Origin: Panicum virgatum
Lineage: Eukaryota; Streptophyta; Magnoliopsida; Poales; Poaceae
Direction: 5' to 3'
DNA: 64,000 bases
Assembly (NCBI RefSeq): GCF_016808335.1
Contig: NC_053139.1
Span: 15,804,782-15,868,781, forward strand
A model generated the notes under the pieces. It ran no database searches. It was not told where the DNA came from and worked only from the letters and a program-made list of their open reading frames with translations. The number at the start of each line of letters is the position of its first letter. Within the stretch, counting starts at the first letter, position 1. Both the position numbers and the translations under genes were made by a program. Below, one piece after another: positions 11,859 to 23,478 of this stretch.

Positions 11859-12172
11859 AAAAAAAAACTAGACCTACGGGGGGAGACCGCCCCCACGGCA
11901 TTACACTAAGAAGAAGACTTTCTCACGCAAGTCTAGAAAATCCCCGAACCCCTGTCCCACCCATACACAGTGGTTCGTTACCCGTGAGAAAGGCCGGACC
12001 CCAACTATGCTTTGGACATGGAACAAGCGAGGGGATTTTTTACAGTGCACATAACATACTGCGCCACCTCTGGCCAGAAATTCGCCCCTGTGGGGGTTGG
12101 AACCCTGGCCGGCAGGGTGCTGAGCGCAGCACTCGACCAGTCGGTCTAGCGCTCGCTGGCATTAGCACATGC
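11859..12172 (-). mobile_element. tRNA-derived SINE-like element
   Basis: On the minus strand a tRNA-like head (a loose A-box TAGACCGACTGG near 12136-12148 and a B-box-like GGTTCCAACC near 12096-12106, about 40 bp apart) is followed by a body and then a T9 run at 11859-11867 after GTAGGTCTAG. This is the layout of grass SINEs. The body includes a GGGGGCGGTCTCCCCCC hairpin. Target duplications are not clear. A second copy is at 36512-36825, carried by the segmental duplication. Confidence 0.55.
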
Positions 12173-14118
12173 TAAGCAGCACCTTGTAACTGTGTCTTAT
12201 TGTTAATGCTGCTGCGTGGGAAAGATCAAGGAAAGCAGGAAAGGTAATGCAAATAATGCATATTTAGAATTCGTCAATGCCCGAGCTAGCTATCAGCTGT
12301 AGCTACAGAAATGATAATTCAAAAAATTGGAAAAGATGGAGCTGGAAGGAAAGGATGCACTAGCTCTTATTGTGGTGATGGGGGAGGTACATCGATTCCT
12401 ATTTTTGGGACGGAGTCATCACAGATCTAGGAACTCTAATCAGCCTTACGCCCTTGCAATATATTCTTGAGGTTTCTGGCTGAAGGGGGTGGCCTGATTG
12501 ACTAATTAACTTTTTAGTGGCATTATTGATATGCACTTATGCAATATGCATTTAGTTCGATCAACAGTGATAATTAACAGTTTGCTCAGAATGCCTAACA
12601 AGGCTGATAAAATCTGTTTTGCATTGAGGTGTAAGGAAAATGGCCAGCCATTATTTGTGATTTTAGTGATTGAATAATAACATAATCATTGTGACTAATG
12701 TGTTTGTCAAGAGATACCTTGAAGGTGTTTATAGGTTCCAAAGATGAAATCAAAGCTATTCAACTAGAAGTAAAAAGAAACACTTAGAGAAATTCTATAG
12801 TTTCCAAACCATAGTAACAATTCAGAGAAAATGTTTCTAAGGTGTACAAATGATCGCAAAGATCTAGGAAGAAAAGACCCGCGAAGAAAAAAAGACAAAA
12901 CAAGCACAGAACTTCACCGAAGCATTTGAACAATTCATTCGGTGAGGGGCACAGGAAGCTTCGTATCAATTTGTGACAAGGGCAACAGAAGCAGTAGGTA
13001 CCGGAATGACTGACCCATTTGTTCATGTTCATCAAGGATACCACTGGACCAGTCAGTGTTAGTAGCTAAGAGGGAGATCGTCTCTAGAATTGGGAACTCA
13101 TTCAGTCATGTCTGTTAAGACAACCACAGAATTAGTCGATCGAGCTAAGAGGAAAGGAATGGCTCTGGAATGATCTACTCATTCGGTCATCTCCATGCAA
13201 GCGATCACCGGGCCCTTAGGTCAGTGGCCCAATAGCTAGTTGACATGGGCTTCACCGACTCATTTAGTGATACCACCTCTGCACCACCGAACCACTCGAT
13301 GAGATGTAGAATTGCGACTGTGAGTTGCAACGGCTAGTTTCTTGGTTGAGGCTATATATACACATATGCCTGGCCATTTGAAGGGTGTAACAGCTTGAAG
13401 AAGCTATAGGCTTGGTTGTCATACACATTCAAGTGCTCTATCCACCAAATTGTTCAAGCGAAGATCAAGACAATTAGCAAAAGTCTTAGTTCTTGATTGG
13501 TGCTAGTTTAGGTCTCTTGACGTATTGCTTTTGGTGTTAGCTAAGAGATAGGCAAGGTTTGCACACCTCTTTGTTATCGATGCTTGCACGCACCAATAGC
13601 TTGAAATTCTATGCTCGTAAGTCTTGCGAGACCCTCCAACTGAGTTTGATGGAGTGGTCATCGGTTCCTATTAGAGGGAGGAGTGGTTGTCGGCTATTTG
13701 CCAAAGCTTTACCTAGTGAAGAGGGCATGGAGCACCCGAGAAAGGCAAGACGGAGACCCACTTGCGCTTGGGAAGGCCATTGGCTATACACGGAGTTACT
13801 TGACCCGGAGCTTGGCCCTTGCACGGGCATTCCTTCGCAATGAGCTCCAACGAGGATTAGTGGAAAGCATTCTCTATCTCATTTACATTCCGCATTACTT
13901 CTTGCGCTTACTTTCCATGTTTATCTTTCCTAGATTTGTCATGTGTAGAAATAAATGTTCTAACATCTGTTGAAGTGTTGTAGACTCATACAGGATTTAT
14001 GGCCTTTCATCAAACAAATTTCTGGCCTTGTTGCCAGTGAAGTAGGAATAGGCAAATTGGACTCCCCAGTTGGCACCTAGTAATAATATGGCCCGTGAGT
14101 TAACACAAGAAAATAAGA
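12173..14118. other. non-coding, probably retroelement-derived, duplicated at 36826-50733
   Basis: No convincing gene. Around 13350 there is GGCTATATATACAC followed by text reminiscent of LTR leader sequence, but no LTR borders or primer site were found. The second copy has two extra blocks, at about 36931-37102 (flanked by GTCAA repeats) and 37397-37562, absent here. Position about 12997 is the empty site for the gypsy element at 37994. Confidence 0.5.
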
Positions 14119-14123
14119 TATCT

Positions 14124-15644
14124 CGAAAGGAATCAGGTGCTCGTAGCCTAAGAGGGGGAGGGGGTGAATTAGGCAACTTAAAACCTTAACCTAAGGCTCC
14201 AACTAGTTTGCACATAAATTTAAACTATTGCATCCTATCTAGATGTGCAACTATGGTTCTTCTAGTGTGAAACTCTCATCCCAAAAAAGTTATGCAACCT
14301 AAAGCCAATCCTAGCTTGATCTACACTAATAATGTAAAGGCACACAAGTTGCAATATGAAATGCAGAAATGTAAAGAGGAGATAAGAGGAAGCAAACTCT
14401 TAACACAAAGATTTATCCCATGGTATCGGTAAGCACTAAGCCACTCTTAGTCCACGTTGTTGAAGCAATCAATCAAGGGGATCGCTTCTCGGACACCAAG
14501 CCTCTTCTCGGGACGCCTTGACTTGCCACCGAGGCTACACCACCAAGGCTTGTGAGAAGTTCTCGGTCACCTTGGCCCTGCTTTCCTCTAATGAGCTTCT
14601 CCACAAAGGATGAGGGTTCCACTTCCCCCGCACAAAAGCCGTCAACGCCGCTCCACACCGAGCCGGAGGGTTGATGACCTGCTGGCGAGCCTCCAATGCT
14701 CCAAGGGGCCAGCGCACTAAGATACAACCTTGAGTATCTATCAAGAACAACAAGGTTCAACACTTTGCTCATTCACTCAATCTTAAGCTAGCCTAGCACT
14801 CTCACTCACAAAGCATGTGCTAAACCTAAGTGTGTGATCAATATGCTCTTGGGTGGCTTGGAGAACATCTTCAATGTGTCTGGGGCTTCTCTCGGACTCC
14901 AGGACACTCAAAATGGTCGGGGGATGGCATATATAAAGCCACCAACTCAATAGAGCCGTTGCTCCAACGGCTACAAAAATCCAGATTAGTGACGATTGAA
15001 TCCACGCTATGCATGGGGGGTGTCGGTTCAACCGGTCACCCATGCTCCGCGGCTAGCCATTGATCCTCTTGACATGCAGTGGATAAACCAGCGAATGCAC
15101 CGACGGTGTGTCGGTTTAACCGGTCGTGAAGTCTTCTTCTCATGCTGCACAACATGCTCTCTGGATAATAGCGGCTAATGCGCTGACGCTCTATTCTTTG
15201 GCACCGGTTTAACCAGTCGCACTGGCATTGCTTGTGCCTTCGCATTAACACGGCCAATGCACCAACGCATGTAATATTTCATGTGTCGGTTCAACCGGTC
15301 CATACTTGTCAGTTGCACTTGCTCAACCATTACACATACTAATGCACCGACCCATTGTAGAAGACTAGTGTCGATTTAACCGGCGCTCTCATTTCATGCT
15401 GATGTGTCAAACTCGTCGCGGCTGTTGTTTGAATACTTCAAATATATTCTATGTCTGCATTTCACTATAACTTGGACGTCTTGACAGCGAATTGGACATC
15501 TTCGAGATGGTTTGAATTTTATCCATGGGACCTAGAAATCCTACAGTCTTAATCTCACAATATTATTAGTTCTATTGATTAATTATGTTGTTAGACAATC
15601 ACCAAAATCACAAACAATGACTTAATGGGGCCATGTTCCTTACA
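14124..15644 (-). mobile_element. copia-type solo LTR (copy A)
   Basis: Flanked by the 5-bp duplication TATCT (14119-14123 and 15645-15649). On the minus strand it starts TGTAAGGAACATGGCCCC and ends in TTTCG, so the usual final CA is altered to CG. A minus-strand TATA box (TTTATATATGCC) is near 14930. The AGAGGGGGAGGGGGTGAATTAGG stretch near the end is a common feature of grass copia LTRs. No internal domain is present. A second copy with the same duplication spans 50739-59107. Confidence 0.8.
15020..15385. repeat. five CGGTTYAACCGG sites about 87 bp apart in the solo LTR
   Basis: Sites begin at 15024, 15112, 15205, 15287 and 15372 (spacings 88, 93, 82, 85). Most are preceded by AATGCACCGAC-like text, so the block looks like a decayed tandem repeat in the upstream part of the LTR. 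Confidence 0.8.
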
Positions 15645-15649
15645 TATCT

Positions 15650-16201
15650 ATAACGTACAAATGTCAAAAATGTTGATGCAGGCTCTGTTGTAGCATGCAT
15701 AAGTTTTTAACAAATGTCACATCATTTATTTGTAAAACATCAAGCATTTCTTCTGATCAATTAATTTCCTTTTCTTGATACTAGTAGTCAAACTGTCCTT
15801 TTAAGCACACTATAGCAGGCTAAAGGTTGAAGCTATCTTGGTTCAACGAAAGAAACAAATGGAATTTTTCGTGCCCTAAACATTCAGAGAAAAATTAATA
15901 TTGTTATAGTGTTGGAGGTGGCGTGCTTGACTATGTATCTGCCTGCAGTATTCAAATACATGTCATATTGTTGACTTTTAAAATGTTTTGTTTGATTCAA
16001 TCGATTTTTCATTGGATGCTACCAATAGTCAAAGGTCATTATTTTTGTATGTCTTGCAGGCTAAAGATTTTGAGGCTATCCAGGTTCAATGAAAGAAATA
16101 ATCAGGGATCTTAAAGTTTGCAGACTGAATATTTAGAAAATAAAAAAAATGTTCTGAACAGAGAGGCATCGTCCTGGACTGGGTACTAAACTAGTGATGA
16201 A
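15650..16201. other. non-coding
   Basis: No gene recognised. 15756 is the empty site matching the CACTA insertion at 59217 (CATTTCTTC then TGATCAATT). Confidence 0.5.
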
Positions 16202-16225
16202 CTAGAAAGGCCGCGCAGCTTTGCT
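16202..16225 (-). mobile_element. Helitron-type 3' terminus
   Basis: On the minus strand the hairpin CGCGCAGC-AAA-GCTGCGCG is followed about 10 bases later by CTAG and then T. This is the expected Helitron 3' end (hairpin, CTRR, inserted before T). The element body would lie to the right. I could not identify the 5' TC end, so its length is unknown. Confidence 0.5.
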
Positions 16226-16853
16226 GCGCGAGACCTGATTTTTACATTTTAATTGTATTATATGAAACTTTATGTGATACATGGAAGAAGAACGTAATTT
16301 GGTTGGTACAATTTTTTTTTAAGCTTGCGACGGATGCGAGACGAATTGGTCAATTTGACAGTCGGTCCAACTCCAAGAAGTTATGTAGTGATACTTTATT
16401 TTTGTTCATCTACAATGAAGAGTATATCTAGTTGTCATGAAGTATGTTCTTTCTTTGTCGATAAAGTTTTTCTACATCACATCATGATCAGGTTCTAAGA
16501 GAAACTAATATATATTTTTTGAGGGGTAAAAGAAACTAATATATTGTACTATTACATATAATGGAAACTCCCTTTTTATCTTGAAGCATTCTTTGTACAT
16601 GAAAAGTCGAGGGAAAGCAACACACATCAGCACAGCAAATTCTAAACCATCACTGGTGGAGGATGTATTGTTCTAGACTTGTCAGTTGACTAGTCAGTTT
16701 GTAGGTTTGGAACCTAGGGTGCAAAATTTTTCTACGTTAGATATAGCAACACATAGAAAAATCTAGTCCACATCTAGATAGTTTTTGAAATAGGTTTTTA
16801 TATGTGCTTTGAGCATTAGTTTTTAGAGATCATAATTCACCCTCTCTTAAGGT
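16226..16853. other. non-coding, possibly Helitron body
   Basis: AT-rich, with no gene seen. It may belong to the element ending at 16202, but the other end was not found. Confidence 0.3.
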
Positions 16854-16861
16854 GTCATGGT

Positions 16862-17393
16862 TAGGGCTGGATATCGAGCCAGCTCGGCTCGTTAGTGGCT
16901 CGGCTCGTTATAGCTCGGCTCGTTATGGCTCGACTCGTTATAGCTCGTTATACAAACGAGCCAGAAAGCTAGCTCGGCTCGGCTCGTTAGTGGCTCGAGC
17001 TAGCTCGTTTGGCTCGCGAGCCAGAGTATAAAAATATTTACATAGGGATGATAACCGTAAATCTATATAAAAAACACATCACATGCATATTTAAAGTGAA
17101 ATAAATAAAATAATGTGAATTTTATAATAAAAAATATAAGTATGTTATCATCCATGACCATGATCAACAATTATTCGTTGATCGTTTCAACTAATTCATA
17201 CAATATTTGTTATTTATCTTGGCTTGTTATGGCTCGCGAGCAGCTCGCGAGCCAGCTCGAGCTGGCTCATTATAAAGCGAGCTGGCTTGTTATAAAACGA
17301 GCTGGCTCATTATAAAACGAGTCGAGCTCGAGCCGAGCTACTAACGAGCGAGTCGAGCGAGCTAGCGAGTTTCGAGTTTTTCGCCCAGCCTTA
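16862..17393. mobile_element. non-autonomous hAT element, 532 bp
   Basis: Terminal inverted repeats TAGGGCTGG and CCAGCCTTA (one mismatch) are flanked by a perfect 8-bp duplication GTCATGGT (16854-16861 and 17394-17401), diagnostic for the hAT superfamily. Both sub-terminal regions are packed with GGCTCGTTATAG / CTCGGCTCG words (16880-17025 and 17220-17370), partly inverted between the ends. The middle is AT-rich and has no transposase. Confidence 0.9.
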
Positions 17394-17401
17394 GTCATGG
17401 T

Positions 17402-18840
17402 CCTTTCATTGGGGAAGGTACTGACTTCTTGCAGCACTGACCGGCAACATCAAACGATCAAACACGGTAAAGTGACGTTCATCTGCTGATCCAATCATGT
17501 TAATGAATAATTTGTTGTCATTCAGACCAATTCATTCAGACCAATTCAAGAGGAGCACTCCTTGACTTCACCCCTCTATTCTATTATTTTGTCTCGCGCT
17601 CACACAATCCAAGAGAATTCTTGAGCCAATACTTGGCTTTACATGCCACAATTTCCATGTCTTAGCTATATATCACTCATCTAGACTTCTCATGGATTGC
17701 TCTTGTCATCCTGTTATCCCTGGTTGAATAACAATCCACAACTTCTGTGTGGTGGTAAGAATATAGCAACACCTTTGGGATTGGTCATACATTCCTAACC
17801 ACAAGATGTAATAGTATAAGAACTGCCAGGAGAAATTTTCCACAGCAATCTCAGTCACCGAGGCATGGAAGAAAGGGAACTATATATGTTATTTCCTGTT
17901 ACCATTCAAGGCAGAAAAGAGAAAGGCTGAAGCTGAAACCACCACAAATATTTAGTCTAGGCAGTGATGGATTGACCCCATTCTCAACCGGGCAACACAA
18001 ATTTTCGAACCTGGACATAGACAAGCAAAGACCCACTCAACACAAGCTTCCCAAGATCTCATTGAGTTAACAAACCATAGTTGCTGCATCATTGGGCCAT
18101 TTCAATGTTAAGTAACCAATTGAAGCTTTGGCATATATATATTAGGTCACACATGCATGTATCTTCGATGAATTCTATCCTAGCTCAACTTCAATTTCTT
18201 TTTGCTAGTTGAAGGTTTCAGGCTAAATTCTGCATTTCACTTGACCTAGGCATCTCAGGGCCTTATTTTTGAAGCACGGATTATCAAAATTGTGTAATAG
18301 GACTAACAAAGTATTAGAGTGCCCCTAGCTTCTTAACTCCATCTACTATAGATCGCGAAGACATATGGATACTTTAAATGGTCATTTGGATCAGGCAAAA
18401 ACATGAATCAGTGATGAGAGAGATAGACACAAATAAAATTTTCAAAGATGCTAATTATGCTAGAAAATCTTCCAAATTCCTATGCAACAACACATCCCAA
18501 AGGTATTAATATAGATGTTTATTTCTTGGCTCAGCAATGGGAAATTAGGAAAATTTCCCATTGGATTCAATTGACTAGAAATTTTATTCCAGCAATACAT
18601 GGTTATATAGTCAAACGAGACTTCCCTGACATACTCCCTGGTCACTGATGTGTGGGTCCTGAGCCATTCACGCTTATACCAACAGACAGAACTTGATTCC
18701 AATGAAAAAGGGAATCGCATGTGTTATTAATTAATAAGATAATAACACCGCAGAACAACGACTAACATGAAAGCTCCACAGGCAACTGACTATTTGTGGC
18801 TCTGCCCTCTTGCTAAATTACAGACCACAGAACAGAATGC
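17402..18840. other. upstream region of the intact lectin receptor kinase
   Basis: No gene recognised. It should contain the promoter of the gene at 18841, but I cannot assign a TATA box confidently. An 8-bp inverted repeat, GTGTTATT (18721-18728) and AATAACAC (18741-18748), lies about 100 bp before the first ATG. Confidence 0.45.
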
Positions 18841-20943
18841 ATGACTACACAAACACAACAAGTACCTCCCACGGTCTATGGACGCCCATTCCTACTTCTT
18901 GTCGAGTTCACGGTCGCAGGAATGCCTAGCATGGTGTGTCTCTTCTTCCTTTCAGAGATACTCTTCTCCCTGTCCTTAAGCCTAATATCTTCCATCACTG
19001 CCACTGGAGAGGATCAGTTCGTCTACTCCGGCTTCTCCAGGAGTTACCTCAGCCTTGACGGAGCAGCCACTATTACACCAGACGGCGTCCTTGAGCTGAC
19101 AAATCACACAGTTCACATTAAAGGCCATGCGTTCTATCCAACTCCATGGCGATTCCGTAAGTCCCCTGGTGAGGTGGTGCAGTCTTTCTCAGTTACCTTT
19201 GTGTTCGGCATGATCCCCATCTACTCTGATCAATGTACCGACGGAATGACTTTCTTGATCTCTCCGACCAAGGATTTCTCAGGTGCACAGACCTCCCAAT
19301 ACTTGGGTCTCCTCAACAAAACAAGTGATGGCAATAAAAATAACCATATATTTGCAGTTGAGCTTGATAGTAGCCAAAATACGGAGTTCAATGACATTGA
19401 TGACAACCATATCGGCATCAACATCAATAGTCTCACCTCAAATAAATCAAGATCAGCTGCCTTCTATGATGACAACAGTGGTATGTTCAAAAACATATCC
19501 ATGGTTAGTCGCAAAGAAATGCAAGTATGGGTGGACTACGATGGAGAGACCACACAGATCAACGTGACATTGGCTCCGCTAAGATTGCCCAAACCATCAA
19601 GGCCACTACTGTCAGCTACCTACAACCTATCCACAGTGCTGGAAGATCCATCCTACGTTGGCTTCTCGGCATCAACTGGTCCAATCAATTCACTATATTG
19701 TGTAACTGGCTGGAGCTTGGGCATAAACCATCCAGCTCCCTTGATTGACATTACCAAGTTGCCAAAGCTGCCTCATGTTGGCCCAAAACCTCGGTCCAAG
19801 TTGCTTGAGATCATCCTACCAATAGCCACAGCCATATTCATCTTCCTTGTTGGAACAACTGTAATTCAATTGGTGCGGAGGAGAATGAAATATGCTGAGA
19901 TAAATGAAGATTGGGAAGCTGAGTTTGGTCCACACCGCTTCTCATACAAGGATTTGTTCTATGCTACAGATGGATTTAAGAATAAGAATCTACTCGGCCT
20001 AGGAGGATTTGGGAAGGTGTATAAAGGTCTGCTCTCTGTCTCAAAATTGGAGGTTGCTGTAAAGAGAGTGTCCCATGAGTCAAAGCAGGGAATGAAGGAG
20101 TTTGTTGCTGAGATTGTCAGTATTGGCCGGCTCCGACATCGCAACCTTGTCCAGCTACTCGGTTATTGCAGAAGAAAAGGTGAACTCCTATTGGTATATG
20201 AATATATGTCAAATGGCAGTCTTGACAAGTATTTACATTGTGAAGAGGGCAAACCCACTCTGAATTGGGCTCAAAGGTTTCAAATCATCAAAGGTGTGGC
20301 ATCCGGCCTATTCTACCTCCATGAGAGGTGGGAGAAAGTTGTAATTCATCGAGATATCAAGGCAAGCAATGTGCTCCTTGACAGTGAGATGAATGGACGC
20401 CTAGGTGACTTTGGTCTTGCAAGACTGTATGATCATGGCACTGATCCACAAACAACCCATGTGGTTGGTACAATGGGGTATCTAGCCCCAGAACTGGCAC
20501 GCACCGGTAAGGCAACGACTCAGACAGATGTCTATGCATTTGGCATTTTCATTCTTGAAGTAACCTGCGGGCAAAGGCCTATCAATAGTCATGCAGATGA
20601 TAGTTCCCAGATCTTGGTTGATTGGGTTGTTGAGCATTGGCACAAAGGATCACTCACATACACACTTGACAGTAGATTACAAGGCAACTACAACTCTGAT
20701 GAGGTCAGGCTGGCATTAAATCTTGGTTTGTTGTGTGCACATCCATTTTGCAATGCAAGGCCTAATATGCGTCAAGTCATACAATACCTTAACGGTGATA
20801 TGCCACTCCCGGAGCTGATGCCCACAAACATAAGTTACGGTGTGTTGGGCCTGATGCTAAATGAAGGTTTTGACCAATATTCAGCATTGGCGTCCACAGT
20901 TGGCAGCAGTTGCATGACGTCCAGCCTCTCAAGTGGACGATGA
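18841..20943 (+). CDS. L-type lectin receptor kinase, intact, single exon, 700 aa
   Basis: Plasma-membrane receptor kinase. The frame opens at 18841, but the signal peptide (VCLFFLSEILFSLSLSLIS) follows the Met codons at residues 28 and 31, so the true start may be 18922 or 18931. The legume-lectin domain runs from about residue 58 to 310, with FVYSGF, the signature VELDSSQN and NHIGININS. The membrane segment is about 321-345, followed by basic RRRMK. The kinase domain, about 380-660, has a glycine loop GLGGFGKV (386-393), Lys408, HRD Asp505 in VIHRDIKASNVLL, DFG Asp523 and YLAPEL, so it is an RD-type, apparently active Ser/Thr kinase. Length and order match class IV L-type LecRKs, which act in pathogen and stress perception; the ligand cannot be read from sequence. 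It is the intact neighbour of LecRK-A and LecRK-B. Confidence 0.95.
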   Translation: MTTQTQQVPPTVYGRPFLLLVEFTVAGMPSMVCLFFLSEILFSLSLSLISSITATGEDQFVYSGFSRSYLSLDGAATITPDGVLELTNHTVHIKGHAFYPTPWRFRKSPGEVVQSFSVTFVFGMIPIYSDQCTDGMTFLISPTKDFSGAQTSQYLGLLNKTSDGNKNNHIFAVELDSSQNTEFNDIDDNHIGININSLTSNKSRSAAFYDDNSGMFKNISMVSRKEMQVWVDYDGETTQINVTLAPLRLPKPSRPLLSATYNLSTVLEDPSYVGFSASTGPINSLYCVTGWSLGINHPAPLIDITKLPKLPHVGPKPRSKLLEIILPIATAIFIFLVGTTVIQLVRRRMKYAEINEDWEAEFGPHRFSYKDLFYATDGFKNKNLLGLGGFGKVYKGLLSVSKLEVAVKRVSHESKQGMKEFVAEIVSIGRLRHRNLVQLLGYCRRKGELLLVYEYMSNGSLDKYLHCEEGKPTLNWAQRFQIIKGVASGLFYLHERWEKVVIHRDIKASNVLLDSEMNGRLGDFGLARLYDHGTDPQTTHVVGTMGYLAPELARTGKATTQTDVYAFGIFILEVTCGQRPINSHADDSSQILVDWVVEHWHKGSLTYTLDSRLQGNYNSDEVRLALNLGLLCAHPFCNARPNMRQVIQYLNGDMPLPELMPTNISYGVLGLMLNEGFDQYSALASTVGSSCMTSSLSSGR

Positions 20944-21571
20944 TAATAGATAGATGCCTTACCCATGGCCATATCATCTTGTAGTTAGTAAGCCTGATTA
21001 AGTTATGGTATGGAATCTACTGTAATTCTTATTCCTAGTGTCATAATACTTACCTCAGGGATTCTGAAGCAGAAAATAATCTATCAAGTCTCTGTTTCTT
21101 CCTACTTCATGGTTTTTATATGCTTCGATGCAAGGCTTATGCTGTCAGATCTTGTATACTGTTGTAGAGTCTGTACATGTCAACTCTTGTAAATAGTCTT
21201 AAAATGCTGCACTGCACAAAGGATACTCTAATATATTGAAGACAACAGTTGACAATTTGACATTCCGATGCTCCAGCAAAGGAATACTTACCCATGGCCA
21301 TATCGTCTCATAGTTAGCAGGCCTGATTAAGTCGTCCACTGTATTTCTTATTCCTAGTGTCATAATACTTACCTCAGGGATTCTGAAGCAGAAAATAATC
21401 TGTCAAGTCTCTGTTTCTTCCTGCTTCATGGTTTGACTTTCCAATGCTCCAGCAAAGGAATACTTGGCATGTACCACCAGAACGCGCGCTCAGTAGTCAA
21501 TAGTCATGTTAGAATCATGTAGTTTTCTATATCCATTATAGAGGATAAGAAGTTAAACACTTGATGGACTG
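20944..21571. repeat. direct duplication in the 3' flank of the intact kinase
   Basis: About 150 bp (TTACCCATGGCCATATC ... CTTCATGGTTT) at roughly 20959-21112 recur at 21289-21430 with a few changes. Part of the following text (ATGCTCCAGCAAAGGAATACTT) is also doubled, at 21268 and 21442. Both copies contain CATAATACTTACCTCAGGG. No further gene seen. Confidence 0.8.
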
Positions 21572-22860
21572 ATGGTATTGGAGCAGCTATATAGGATCTA
21601 TAAGAATTCAAAACACAGCAATATTTCAAAGGGCTTGAATGCACCACAGAAACCATGCAGGAAATCAATGACCCACTGGAGAAGACATGAGGTGTATGTA
21701 ATAGCTCATTCCATAGAAGTGGCCAAAGAGAAATGTATTTCGGCGGCGCAGCAGCACAGCCTCCATGGGAGGGGACCCTGCTCGCTCGCTGGTGAGCCTA
21801 CCTGTGGGACGGGGTTGTTCCCCTGGTCCGGGTCACCGGGCTGCTTCGGCCCCACTGAGCAGGCGCAATCCCCCTCTCTACACCTGTTTTGTGTGTCGAG
21901 TTGTGGGGATTCTCATGGTTCAACGCGGGGTGTTGATCATTGTGAGCTCGAGATGGCAAGCTTTGCGAGCTTCACAGAGATCAAGGATTCCAAGGAGGGG
22001 ATGGAAGACGGAACAGAGCAAATTGCCAGGGACACTGCGGTTCCAAATGCACCAGGGGCAATTTCAGAATTGAGGGATCGGTCTGTGCTCTACAGTGATG
22101 GGCTCACCCATGCGGGGATCCATAATCACTTGTGGAGGCCTGCTGGCCGATGGTGGCTATGGATCTCTAAAGCTAGTGCGATAGAAGGGATTGGATACTC
22201 TGCTCGCCGATCTGAGATCCAGAGGTTCAGTTGGAAGGCGAAGAAGTCTGGAGAATTGTGGCGGTGCCGCTAGTGCAAACGTTTGCTCAAGCTGTCAGGG
22301 GGGAGGAGATGGCTCGCCGCCCGCCTCCGCCGCCACAGAGCCCAGTGAAGCGGAGATCCGACTATGAGGATTGGATGGATGAGGACGACCTCCTTGATCG
22401 AGGCTTTTCGGAGAGGGATCTGTGACACAAGCTTCAAAGGGGGGGGGGGCGCAACTAGATCAGGTGCGGGTTCTTGAGCGGGATACAGGGATTTCCACCG
22501 CGAGGAGCAGCAATCTCAGGGATTCGACTGCACGGATCGGCCAAATCAGTACAGAGAGGGAGGGAGCAAGGGGGCTTTCTACCCTCGTGATAACAGAGAT
22601 GCTCGATCCAGGCAAGGAGATAGGCAGGGTCCTAAAGGGGAGTACAAGCCTCGTCCTGATCTGAGAAAGGAATTAGAGAAAGCTAAGAACAAGTCTAGCT
22701 CCAGCCAGGGGGCGACCAAATCGGGGGATTCAGTCAAGTGTTTCCATTGCACTTAAGTTGGTCATCATCAACTGGACTGTACTAACAACCCCATTTGCTA
22801 CAAATGCAAGCACAGGGACATATGACAGTTGAGTGTACTAGCATGCATAGGAAGCAACTG
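21572..22860 (+). pseudogene. decayed retroelement gag-like gene with CCHC zinc knuckles
   Basis: An open frame at 21572-22273 and further pieces to 22664 encode no domain I recognise, but near 22738-22840 two zinc knuckles are readable: CFHC..VGHHQLDC, interrupted by a stop after the second Cys, then CYKCKHRD with a stop before the distal Cys. Between them the reading frame is broken several times, including at a G10 run near 22438. Acidic, basic and proline-rich segments (RRPPPPPQSPVKRRSDYEDW) come before the knuckles. This fits a LINE ORF1 or other retroelement nucleocapsid-like remnant. I cannot choose between them. Confidence 0.5.
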
Positions 22861-22979
22861 AAGATGTTTGAGTGCTCTTTTGGATAAGGCAGTGCTGAAG
22901 GGCCATATTACTAGCATTTTGGCAGATCTGATCCTGTAGGAAAAAACATGACTTAGTACTTAACATTTCCAGGATCTAG

Positions 22980-23478
22980 CACCTAATCAACATGAGCACA
23001 ACCCAAATGAAATGATAAGTTGTAGATCTAGGCCAGGAAGAAGTGGCATCGCAGACGTAGCAGATGTTCCGGCCATCTTGGTTGGGGACGAGAGCGACAT
23101 AGGGGCCGTAGTCGTTCCCGTAGTTGTACCTGACGTAGTTGAAGGAGATTGTCGCGGGTACCGCCTACCTTCGGGTCGCCACCGGCACTGTCCAGGGACG
23201 GCGGCGGCGGATTTGCGACGGCCTTCAGGAGGCTCCAGCGCCGCCACAGATCGGGCGGCTGTAGTGAGGCGGCTAGGGTTTGGACTCAGTTGGACTGACT
23301 TTCCAAAGGCTGGGCCCCACTATTTATTATGGCGCTGGGTGACCTAGGGCCGCAACCACGTGTATGGTTGTGCTTCCGATCAGGGCGCGAAACGGGATCT
23401 AACAACGTTCTTATCCTCTTTTTCCCATTTTCTCATTTTCTGGATTTTCGGCATTTTTTACCACCAAAAATTCCAACA
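22980..23478 (-). mobile_element. 3' LTR of a second copia family (left border uncertain)
   Basis: On the minus strand CCAAAGGGGAGAG (23479-23491), a polypurine tract, is followed at 23478 by TGTTGGAATTTTTGGTGG, a typical copia LTR start. A TATA-like ATAATAAATAG is near 23325. The left border is a guess: no matching LTR or target duplication was found. Confidence 0.55.

Noticed and set aside
11930..12175. A tRNA gene on the minus strand
   Set aside because: A-box and B-box are only approximate, no cloverleaf can be drawn, and a long non-tRNA body with a T run follows. A SINE fits better.
22987..23347. Gly/Arg/Ala-rich frames on both strands
   Set aside because: They fall in the GC-rich part of the probable copia LTR and show no domain.
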